From the NCBI GenBank assembly GCA_009363875.1, contig CM018695.1, positions 12,744,755 to 12,808,754 on the forward strand: DNA of 64,000 nt. Direction: 5' to 3'. Source of the stretch: Mikania micrantha (Eukaryota > Streptophyta > Magnoliopsida > Asterales > Asteraceae). Every line of letters starts with the position of its first letter. Within the stretch, counting starts at the first letter, position 1. Shown here in pieces: positions 35,301 through 45,957 of the stretch. The notes below the pieces were generated by a model. The model did not search any database. It saw nothing but the letters and a program-made list of their open reading frames with translations, and had not been told where the DNA came from. A program made the translations under genes and the position numbers.

Positions 35301-37022
35301 GCTGTAATCTTCGCACTGAAGATTTGGAGACATTACTTATATGGCACCAAGTGTACCATATTCACTGATCACAAAAGTCTGCAGCACATTTTTGATCAGA
35401 AGGAGCTCAACATGCGACAACGCCGTTGGGTTGAACTTCTGAATGATTACGATTGCGTGATCAAGTACCATCCGGGAAAGGCGAACGTTGTAGCTGATGC
35501 CTTGAGCCGGAAGGAACGAGTTCAACCCTTACGCGTTATAGCAATGGGGATAACAGTGCAGACCAGTTTAAGAGACAAGATCATTCAAGCACAACAGGAA
35601 TCAGATGATAGAGGAAACTTGAAGAAAGAACTTGACTGCGGAGCAGAGAAACATTTAGAGCCTAAGTCTGATGGAATGATCTACTACCAGGATTGTATAT
35701 GGATTCCGGCGGTAGATGAATTGAGAAAACTTATCTTCGATGAAGCACACAAGACAAAATACTCTGTTCATCCAGGCGCCGATAAAATGTACCAAGACTT
35801 GCGTGGATGTTATTGGTGGCCGGGAATGAAGAAAGACATAGCCGAATATGTCGGTCAATGTCTAACGTGTGCGAAGGTAAAGGCGGAACACCAGAGACCG
35901 TCTGGTCTATTGGAACAGCCTGAGATTCCGCTCTGGAAGTGGGAACAAATAGCTATGGACTTCATTACCAAGCTGCCCCGCACTTCCAGTGGTCATGATA
36001 CGATATGGGTGATCATTGATCGATTAACAAAATCTGCTCACTTCTTGCCAATGCGTGAGACCTTCACGATGGATAAACTGGCGAGATTGTACATCAACGA
36101 AATCGTGGTACATCATGGTGTACCATTGTCAATTATTTCTGATAGAGACAGCAGATTTACTTCAAGGTTCTGGCAATCATTACAGAAATCTCTAGGGACA
36201 CAGTTAAACCTGAGTACGGCTTACCATCCACAAACGGACGGTCAAAGCGAACGTACAATTCAGACCCTAGAGGATATGTTAAGAACCTGTATTTTGGATT
36301 TCGGTGGGAATTGGGATTCTCATTTGCCACTGATAGAGTTCTCCTACAACAACAGTTACCACAGCAGTATCGGATGTGCACCATTCGAGGCTCTCTATGG
36401 CCGGAAATGCCGATCACCGATCTGTTGGACTGAAGTTGGAGATAATCGTATAACTGGGCCAGAGCTTATTCAGGAAACTACTGACAAGATTGCTCAGATT
36501 CAGAGAAGACTGCAAGCTACAAGAAGCCGACAGAAAAGCTACGCTGACAAACGACGTAAGCCGTTGGAATTCCAAGTGGGAGACCGTGTCATGTTGAAGG
36601 TTTCCCCATGGAAGGGCGTTGTTCGTTTTGGAACAAAAGGCAAGTTAGCACCACGATACGTAGGACCGTTCGAAATCATCGAACGTATTGGTCCTGTGGC
36701 GTATAGACTGAGATTACCAGATGAACTCAGTGGTGTGCATAACGTGTTTCACGTCTCGAATTTAAAGAAATGCCTTGCTGACGAATCACTCGTCATTCCA
36801 CTTGAAGAGATTCAAGTTGATGACCAGTTGCATTTTGTCGAAGAACCTTTAGAGATTATGGATCGCAAAGTCAAACAACTGAGGCGAAGCCGTATTCCGA
36901 TAGTAAAGGTTCGATGGAATTCAAGACGCGGACCCGAGTTCACTTGGGAACGTGAGGATCACATGAAGTTAAAGTATCCCCAACTGTTTGAAGAGGAAAC
37001 TGTACCCGATAACAATTCTTAA
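32352..37022 (+). pseudogene. gag-pol polyprotein, one in-frame stop (element 2)
   Basis: A single frame from MPPRR to the stop at 37020, interrupted only by TAA at 32745-32747 within the gag domain (after EGVVGLI). The N-terminus has a proline run. The gag capsid region (TWWN, EFCP) is followed by zinc knuckles, the better being CFNCGEQGHFTKNC near 33555. Then come protease LFDTGAD (33729), reverse transcriptase with CIDYRELNK and FIDD (34735), RNase H YCDAS (35178), the integrase HHCC region (35740-35880), the catalytic D at MDFITK, D at ISDRDSRF and E at SERTIQTLED, and a chromodomain near 36840-36985. All catalytic residues seen are intact. Without stop readthrough it would make only a 131-residue gag fragment; an ATG at 32889 could start the remainder but lacks the gag N-terminus. 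Confidence 0.95.
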
Positions 37023-37056
37023 ATTTCGGGACGAAATTTCTTTAACAAGGGGAGAC
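37021..37056 (+). other. Polypurine tract of element 2
   Basis: TTTCGGGACGAAATTTC then AACAAGGGGAGAC directly precedes the 3' LTR start TGTAACATC. Confidence 0.85.
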
Positions 37057-39821
37057 TGTAACATCAGTGCCGGAACCGTCACCAGAACAGTGATCGTAAC
37101 AGTACGTGAACAGTAGTCAGGTACAAATCTTATGTAATTCAGTTTATTTCATGTTCATATCAAGTCTCAGTTTCATTACATACTATCAAAACAGTGAAGT
37201 CACGGTCATTTCAGAGAAATCAAATCAGAACCATGGTTCTTGAGTCAGATAATTATCTGGCAACACAGAATCATCATGTGATCTATTTGTTAGGATCTTA
37301 TTATGTATAAACGTATGTGAGGCCTTACAGGACAAAACAACACGAATATCGTTAAGTGAATGCTAAACCGACGGATTTTTCGTATAGGTGACGATCTGTA
37401 CGAATAAATCTGAAATTTTAACGTTCTGAATGATATTCAATAATTAGAAAACAATATTGAAAAGTGTAGTTATCGTCGTATTTGATCGGGTGACGATTCG
37501 AACAAATGCGCGCGATGACCGCGCGATTCGATTTAAACGTTAAATAAATATTTTTGTAAATGAAAAATTTAAAAGATATTTAGTTAATTTATTAGGAATC
37601 ACAACCTAAAATAATTTTATGATTTCTATTTTTAAACCGAGTCGTTTCGTAATGAAAACGACGAGAGACCGGCGTTTTTACGCGAAACCACGCGAAACCG
37701 AACGAACCCGAACGAAACCGGGTATTTTCCCCCACATATATTGTGGCATTTATGGCCACACCAACCCACCAAACAAGCCCAACACTCCCATTTTCGTTCA
37801 TATCCCTCTCTCTCTAACTTCTCTCTAGAACTCACCACTTCTCTCTAGGATTTCTTGTTCAAATCACCATCATTTTGGGTGATTTTGGTGTCAAAACAAC
37901 CATCTCAACTTGTAGATCATAGAAGTACAGCAGATCTAAGCTTCCATCCATCCAAATCGAGGTAAAATCGTGTTTAAGTTGCGGTTTTAGGGTTTGAAAA
38001 CCCTAGAATCGACCTTCCTCTTGAAACCGACTAAAACTCTTCGAAACTTTAGGGGAACACCACCATAAACATGTAGGAACTTGTTGTGTACCTTAGGTTA
38101 GCCAATAGATCGAAGAACCACGGCTACCTTTGCTCGAAACCATCTCGGCCGAATGACAGGCACAGCTCGGCGAATGGCTCTACACCCCTCCCTCATTCGC
38201 CGAATGACTCCCCACCAACCCAATAGCTCATTCGCCGAATGGTTCTAGCCTAACCTACTCCCCTTCGCCGAATGAGTCCTCATTCGACCGACTGAGGGTC
38301 AGTCGCCCATTAGCTAATTCGACCGGCCATGTTCTTTCGGCCAACCATCATTCGACCAGTCACATTCTTCCAGACTCCTTCGGCCACCACCAATACGGCC
38401 AAGCAGACCCATTCGATCGACCATTTTCCATTCGCCATATCCCATCATTCGCAGATCAAGGTCATTCGAACACACCCTCCTTCGGCATTCAGTCGACCAA
38501 CCCATTCGGCCCCATTGTTTCAGCATGTTCCCATTCGGCTACAACCATTCGGGCCAACCTTCATTTGATGATCAGAATGGTCTGGTCACGAGCATCAGGG
38601 TTGGCTAGGGTTAGGACCGCATGGTTTCATGCATGAGGATGATTAAATGTACGGGAGTGCATAGAGAATGATCTTGTGTGTGTGCATGGAATTTTGTTAG
38701 GGTTCCATTTCATGTACACACATGAAGCTCATATAAGGATTTACACATTGAGTAACAAGAAGGCATGGGTTGTAGTTCTCGAAAACAAAGGGATACTTAA
38801 ATACACTAACATCTTTGGGAATCAAAATGATAAACTAAGGCGATGGATGTTGATTTAGTTCTTAACCTCTAGCCTTAGAAAAAAAAAAAAAAGAGCTACA
38901 AAAGACATATAACTAACTTAGATGGTTTTCATAAACTATTGAGATCTAGTTAATCGAGAAACTAACATGAACTCGTTTAGAAATTTAAAGACTAGTCATG
39001 GGTCAAGGGTTGACCCAATGGGCTTAACCTAGGCCCAATCAACTTTAGACTTTACGCCTTATTAACTAAATGATACTTTTATTAAAAGAAATGATTTGTA
39101 AACTTATTAAGTCACAATAAATAATGTTTTTCCTAAAATCTTTTAATATAAAATGGAATGACTTAAAAATGTTTAATTGAAGACTTGTGATTAATAATGA
39201 GGGATAAAGGGGTTACTAATGGGTAATATCCTAGACTAGATAGAGCGAGTCTAGAAACACACTAGTAACCTAGGACACTTAGTTGCACACCGAGACCAAA
39301 CCCTAGATACGACGATTACTATATATACTCATCGTATGTGAATTCTTTTAAAACAACTCAGGAACCGAAGATACTTAAGCTAAAACAACGAGTGCGCATT
39401 TTGTGGTAATTCAGTACAAAGCAACACAGGTGAGTTCATTGCCCCTTTTCTAAACATTTTTGTTTTAAAACGCGGGGCTGAGAAGCATGCGTAAACTGTT
39501 TTATTTAAACTGTTTATTTAAATGTTTTTATTTATTATATGTTTACATATATATGTTTGTTGATACTCTTAGACTCCTGTCTAAGTAATTATTAAACAGA
39601 TCAAGTTATCAGTTGAATTTAAGTACTCTTTTGAGTAATACCTTAAATCTAAATTCTAAATCAACCCTTAGTCCATCAAGTTCAAATTCAAGAATCTAAA
39701 TTCAAAGTGAAATCAAATGAACATAATCAAGAGATCATATTCGAGGGAATCATAACTCAGTGTGTGATCTGAGACCCAAGAATCATAATCAAATCAATTA
39801 TCATTGAAAATCATGGGAATT
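37057..39821 (+). repeat. Truncated 3' LTR of element 2
   Basis: Almost identical to 28151-30913, then breaks off within ATGGGAATT. The last 1.27 kb, including the putative acceptor, is missing and is not found downstream. TATA and donor are retained (donor at 39430). Confidence 0.93.
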
Positions 39822-40069
39822 GTTCAATTGTTAACCCTTCCTTATTGCGATAACCGAATAACTACATCTTATTACTTTGGGGCTCATATTAAAATAAATC
39901 TAAAGGTGTAGGTTTTTTCTTCTTTAATTAATGTGAGCCTTACTTACATTAATTAAAAAAGAAGAGAAAACCGACACCTTTAAATTTACTTTAATGTGGG
40001 CCCCAAAGTAATAAGATGTAGTTATTCGATTATCGCAATAAGGAATGTTTAACAATTGATCATTCACCT
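39822..40069. mobile_element. Foldback MITE, family A copy 2
   Basis: The arms TTGTTAACCCTTCCTTATTGCG and CGCAATAAGGAATGTTTAACAA are complementary, as are CTTATTACTTTGGGGC and GCCCCAAAGTAATAAG. Same family as 10126 and 58802. It sits exactly at the break of the element 2 LTR. Confidence 0.88.
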
Positions 40070-40549
40070 ATATGTATGTATGTATGTAGGTTACTCAAAA
40101 TAAATATTATTAAAATTTAATTAATGTAAACTTTAATAAGCAAAACATTTAAAAATTATATTTTTAGTTTAAGTTATACAAAAAGCTTGTTGTATGTACG
40201 TGTGTGTGTATGTGTGTGTAAACATTTCTATTTTTATACGACTTGTTAGATATGTGTATGTTACACACACATACACACATATAATTTACTATCAAATTTT
40301 ATTATGATTAATTAATTTAAAGTAATAATAATATTAAAATAAGTAATTATGAAAGCATTATTATTATAAATAACAAATAACATTTTTTTAAAAATTTGTT
40401 GTATTACATAGATAATAAAGATGAAAAATTGAAGGAATAAGATTGCAAGCTAGTTTTTAAAAGCTGATATTAGTTTAAAAAAATTATAAACTAAAGATGT
40501 CAAAAAACTAAGAAATCAAAGGACCATTACTGTCAAATCAACATTTCTT
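40070..40549. other. No gene; short GT/AT repeats
   Basis: Contains (TATG)n at 40070-40088 and complementary GTGTGTATG / CATACACACA stretches at 40200-40280. Nothing else supported. Confidence 0.4.
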
Positions 40550-42250
40550 TATTCCCTCTCACAGACACCCCATTAGAATCCCAATCGTGACCGGATTTTA
40601 CCTAAAATGCATTGAGAGATATAGAAACAGTCTCAAGCTCTTTTTGAATCTAAAATACCAAAAATCTATTCTAGAACACTCTCAAGCCCTCAATCGAACT
40701 TGCGTATACGATTTAGCTGCTATCTAACCGAGCACAATCAAAACATCATACTAGGTAATAACTCATACCATTACACTCGTCTCTAGATGGGAAACAAAAG
40801 CCCTAATGTTTCAAGGGCTCACAACATTTTACAGGATCGAATTGTATTAATCTTGTTCTAGGTTTCAATGAAATAGGAGAGAATGAGAGTTACTGGATAA
40901 AACAAATTTGAAGCCGAAACGAGTAGCGAAAACCCTAGGCAAGCCAAGGAGTAAGGCACTCTGGCTGCTAAGGTTCGCGGGCTAGAAACCCGCTAGACGC
41001 TCCCGGAACCAGTTTTTCATGCTAAACCCACTTTTGACCAATTTTAAGTCTTCAAAATTTTTATAAATTTTTTTAGAAATCATTTTAAAACTTTAAAAAT
41101 GATTATATAATTCCAGAAACTATAATATTTTATTATATATATATATATATTTTGTGACTAAATGATATTTAAAACATAAATAAACCTGCAACCTATTTCT
41201 ATAAACTAGTATTGTATATTATTTAATTAAATTAACATTTCAAATCTTTAAAATACTCAATTCTATTTTCTATGCTATTATTAAATATATTGAATACATA
41301 CAAAAAAAGTCCAAAACTAATTAGAAACAAACATAAAAATTACATATTTAAAAGTTGTTTATAAAATCTTTAATATAAGTTATGATATATATTATATTAA
41401 TATTAATTACAAAAACGTATTATATATTATATGAACTATTAAAATATTATTAAAATTATATAGTAATTAAAAAAAATAATTCCAAATCCTTATTCAAACA
41501 ACAGTCATTTTTGTTTTCAAAACATTAATTTCTTAACATGAGGGAATCATACGCATTAGAAATCTTGAAATCTAAATACCAAGTTATATTCACATAAATT
41601 TAAGGTGAAAGCATGAATTATTGCACCACAAATCATATCAAGTTATCCATGGAAATGCTAAAGCAAACTTGTGAGTTCTTCATATTTCCCTTTTACAACT
41701 TTTGTAAGTTTGGGATGTTACATATGTTTTACCTTAAATTTGTTGCTATTAGAGTAAAATAAAAACATTTAGATGCAAACTATAGTTCTAAGATAAGCTT
41801 GATTAAATGTTATGCGTACAAACTTGTTTGGAAAACTTATGTGACTATGTTGTGCTATTATCTAGTAACTAGTAACACTTTGCCACATAACTTATGTTAT
41901 AGTGTATATCAAGGGTGAAATTGACAAAAAAACTTTAGTATATAGTAGTTCTAAGAAATGTTAGCTATCTTATTAGTGTGACTTGTGTTATCGTGTACAC
42001 AAAGGGTAAGATTGCCAAAATCTTGTGATACTTGTAACCATTTCTTATATTGCTTGTGTCATTAGAAAAGAAACTGTGAAATTACCAAAAACTTATGCGA
42101 AACTTGTTAGATACATACTCTTAAGTCAATGCTTGTAGACTAGAGTTTGCATCTAATTTCTTATACTTATATTTATACATCAAATTGTACGAGTCCTCAC
42201 CAACTATGAAAATAGTTGATCAAAAAGTCTTATTTTACATATGTAACATG
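40550..42250 (+). repeat. Old LTR relic with tRNA-like module and decayed intron-like blocks
   Basis: A tRNA-like block lies at about 40940-41010 (GGCTGCTAAGGTTCGCGGGC, AGAAACCCGC). ACTTGTGAGTTC and TTTCCCTTTT near 41667 match the donor block of the LTRs. CCTCACCAACTATG near 42199 matches the acceptor-side block, but the AG is lost. Three degenerate units around AAGGGTGAAATTGAC lie at 41890-42110. No ends found, so extent is approximate. Confidence 0.45.
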
Positions 42251-43800
42251 TTAGAAGATTTGACTAAGACACTTAAAAATAGTTGTACCTAGTTAATTGT
42301 CAACTATGAACAAATTTATGTTTTGTTTTTTTTTTGTATGACTTTGAACATTGAATGTTATGTTGAAAATACATAATCAATTAGTTTTTAATTATATAAC
42401 AAGTCAAATACTGTGTCATATCATAAATTCATTACGTTTAAAATAGACTAAATAAATAATGATTTACCACCTTTATAATTAAAATGCAATAACTTTTTTT
42501 TATCAATAATGAAGTTACATAAAGTTTATTATTTCATAATTAAATTTGGATATTTTTTTTTGTAAAATAACATAAGTAAAACAAAATTATTAAAACTTTT
42601 ATGCGATATATAGGAGTGTGTTTGTTGTAAAATGTCAAAACTTAATCATTTATATAAATGACAAAAACATTTTAGTGTTGTCTTCTTTAAAACACACACA
42701 CACATATATATATATATTCATTTATTTATTATTATTTGTTTATCTATCAATATTTTCTTTTTCTGAAATATATAAATATATTGGTCAAAATAATAAATCT
42801 TTTATTTATCTAAATTTTTGATGATATAAGAATTTAAAATTACAAGGTAAAATAAAAGTTATTAAAAAAATAGGAAAATCGGCTAAAACCCGCCTAGAGG
42901 CAGGCTTGAACTTGTGACCGAAGGGTGGAACCACAAGTGGTTACTACTCGGGTAGCACCCTGATAACAATTGGAAGCCGGACGAGTTATATCAGAGTTTT
43001 TCCCGAAATCATACTGTACCTCAATCAAATACAATGAGCTTTTAAAATCGTAATTTTGTATTTTCAACATTGTTCAAGTTCAATTAAGTTTTTATACGAG
43101 GTAAGCTTTATAAATTCAATGATAAACAAAAGGTTTTAGTTATGAATTCCATATTGAGTGATAGGAAAGCCCATCACTTTACATTTATTGGGCTGTGGCT
43201 CATCACTTTTGTGTTTTGTTTCTATCATTCTATGAACGTGGTCAATGCATTTTGACGAACTCGTTGACTCGATCTTTGTTCGAATTTCTCTGTTTGTGTG
43301 TTACACACTCAAATGATATATTGAATTAAAAATTTAACACGGCTGCATATAGAATCAGGATTTTCATATTAACTAGAAACTTACCTGCGCTGTGGCGGGT
43401 CATTACGATTGAAATTTATGCGTTTTATTTTGAATGTGGGTAGAAAACACGATTATGCCGCGTTGTGATATAAGAACTTAAAAAAATATAATTTAATAAA
43501 AAAGAAATTAAATGCAACTCAAAAATGATATCTCGGGATGTAGCGTGTTTTACAAAATTCATGACATGCGTTGCATTTATGACATTAAATTGGTTAAATA
43601 CATAAAAGAAATGTTTCCACATTTGACGACTTGGTTATATATATTGAAACAGAGAGAAAAAAACAATTACATAAGGGTACATATGTCTTTTAGTTGGTGT
43701 AAGTCTCATTTTCATCGTACCAACATGCTGTCGCTAGCCAATATAAACCATGATTATTTATTTAAAATAACGAACACATGTATAGAGGAAAATTAGATTA
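42251..43800. other. No recognisable gene
   Basis: AT-rich with (CA)n/(TA)n at 42691-42716. A minus-strand tRNA-like block with GTTCAAGCCTGCC lies near 42885-42990. A 94-codon ORF at 43512 has no recognisable motif. Confidence 0.4.
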
Positions 43801-44035
43801 TATACTGTCACACCCCCACCTCTCGTCACCTGTTGATGATGTCACTGAAATGGTTGCGGAAGCATAATGGTGATGTCTCTGAGGTGAGGTGTGACTTACT
43901 TGATCCAATATCACAAGGACACAGATTAACTTAAAATAAATACATTACAAGGTTCGTTATTACAATTTACATTACAATATTAACTTATTTAACTACAAGT
44001 TTGTGAGGTGCATTCTTCCCGAAGTCACGGTCTAC

Positions 44036-44583
44036 CTGCAAAAAGGTTTGATTTGAAAACGTCAGCACAAAGCTGGTGAGTTCATACAGTTCAAGTTCCA
44101 CAATATGATATGATATGTAATATAAGTTCTCAAAAAGTTCAGTTCAAGATAACCATGGGACCTGTATCCAGTTCCTTTCGGACTGAATGTTCTTGTTCTG
44201 TGAAGATACTACCCGTCGGTAAATATCTTGATGCCTCATTGTCTTAATGCTTATCATATACATTAAGAAGTTTTGGAAATAGATAACAAACATTTACACC
44301 AAGGGGAGTTGCAAGCTCCCGGTAAATGGGTTGTCAGCCAATAGTACTATCAATGTTTTCTATTCGGCCCCACACGGGTTCACTAGATACAGTTCAGAAA
44401 TGAGGTCTTTGATACTGTGATAAAGATACTAACGGCAAAATCCCATGAAATCCACAAGTTCTCAGCAATCACATGAAATCACAAAGATAACAGTGATACA
44501 TATTATATGTTCAGAAATTGATTGACAGAAATTCCCCGATATTTGTAAAACACTAAAATGAAAAGGGGTTGTACGAAACTCAC
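44036..44583 (-). other. Putative intron within the 3' LTR (element 3)
   Basis: Minus strand: donor ATCAG|GTGAGT with CCCCTTTT about 15 bp downstream; acceptor CCTTTTTGCAG|G, preceded by CTCACCAGCTTTGTGCTGAC, where CTGAC fits a branch site about 28 nt upstream. The identical arrangement occurs in the 5' LTR at 53340-53888. Confidence 0.5.
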
Positions 44584-45591
44584 CTGATGATATAGGTGTA
44601 GCAGAATATCACCAAAACTGATAGTAAAGAGATGATTCTGCATTTAGTTATATTTAATGAGTTATTGATGTTCTAGTTTACTGATTAGATCTTTCTGAAC
44701 GTTCAATGTCAAAGACATTGCTTTAACATTCATCAAACTGAGATTAGTTACGTAATTAGTTAATTTAATGTTATATCATACAATGTATGATAATGTAGGA
44801 ACCTACATTGCATTAGATTCCTAATACAAGGTTGATGACACTCTTGATTAATCAGAATAGTCTTGAATTAACCAAATAGTTAATGTTGTTGATTATAATG
44901 CTAAAACAGTTTCTAGATGGTTTAATGGCTTAGGAATGATCAATCCTTGTTATTGATTACCCAAATATCATGAAATATCACAACGTAGCATCAAAATAGG
45001 TGTAATAACCGGTTTAACATACTAATCTGACTGTTATCATAAACATCAGATAATCGTTCCAATGAGTATGTTAATGATTGTGATTAGTTTGAAATACTTG
45101 GATTTAACCTTGCATTTCTAGGATTAATCCAACTAATCACCTACATTGTCATAATCAAATGGATTAAACCATTATAATCATGGGTATGATTTCATGCAAA
45201 CCGGGCATTACAACGGATCAAAACAAGGATTTAACCGTTAAAACATCGTGTTCTTCGTTTATAATCAATCCTAGCCATCATCTAGGCAATAATCAACAAT
45301 CCTAACTATGTCATTACGTTCAAAATCAAGATCTAATCAATCAATAACAAACTAGAAGGTTAAAACGAACCATTACTTAATCTGACGGATATCTGCGGTT
45401 AAAACAACGATCAGTACTTGCAGATAAGTTCCCTGGCTTCAACCACACGATCAGATGTCTTTAAAACTGAGATTGGATGCTCAAAGATGATGTTCTTCGC
45501 CTGTGGTGGTGTTCTGGTTCGAGAGGTGTAAAATAATTCAACTTTGCATGAAATCTGATGAAGTAGATCAGATTTCTCCACCGCCACACCC

Positions 45592-45719
45592 GTCGCGTAC
45601 CGCGACAAGAAGCCCAAAATGGCTTCGCGTACCGCGAAGAAATCTGGAGGAATCTTAGATATTTTGCATTCATCGCTTACCGCGGAGGACTCTCAACCCC
45701 TCCATCGCGTACCGCGATG
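45592..45719 (-). repeat. CpG palindromes with a shared core (element 3 LTR)
   Basis: GTCGCGTACCGCGAC (45592), CTTCGCGTACCGCGAAG (45623) and CATCGCGTACCGCGATG (45703) share the core CGCGTACCGCG. Their flanks differ but always pair. CATCGCTTACCGCGG (45671) is an imperfect fourth. The same set is in the 5' LTR from 54897. Confidence 0.85.
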
Positions 45720-45894
45720 AGTCCAGTCGTCCAATACTTAGAAATTTTTCTTCGTTTTTCGATTCCGAGCAATCCAGGACTCCGTTTTGCACACGGTTTT
45801 CGCCCACGTTCATCATTTCTCGCACATTATCAATTTGTAAAAATTACAATCATTAAATCAACTTGGATCTCTAGAACGATCAAATACTGTCACA

Positions 45895-45930
45895 GTATCC
45901 TCCTGTTAGAGAAATTTCGTCCCGAAATTT
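45895..45930 (-). other. Polypurine tract of element 3
   Basis: Minus strand TTTCGGGACGAAATTTC then TAACAGGAGGATAC, directly before TGTGACAG of the 3' LTR. Confidence 0.85.
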
Positions 45931-45957
45931 AGTGAAGACTTACATTATGACAATCGT

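Larger units (their letters stand above)
28151..39821 (+). mobile_element. Ty3/Gypsy Tekay-type retrotransposon 2
   Basis: 5' LTR, PBS for initiator tRNA-Met, gag-pol, polypurine tract and a 3' LTR truncated by about 1.27 kb. By eye I counted roughly ten substitutions over the 2.76 kb shared by the LTRs, so insertion is recent. Because the right end is lost, the target duplication cannot be checked (left flank GTGTC). The right break coincides with a foldback MITE. The internal region is compact: only 156 bp between PBS and gag. Confidence 0.95.
43806..45894 (-). repeat. 3' LTR of element 3 (2.09 kb)
   Basis: On the minus strand it runs TGTGACAGTATTTG... to ...GGGGGTGTGACA. It carries the TATA box (44648-44657), the putative intron (44036-44583) and the CpG palindromes (45592-45719). 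Confidence 0.95.

Noticed and set aside
43371..43420. Helitron 3' terminus on the minus strand (CTAGT with a GC-rich stretch before it)
   Set aside because: The hairpin is imperfect and no matching 5' TC end was found, so the support is too weak for a feature.
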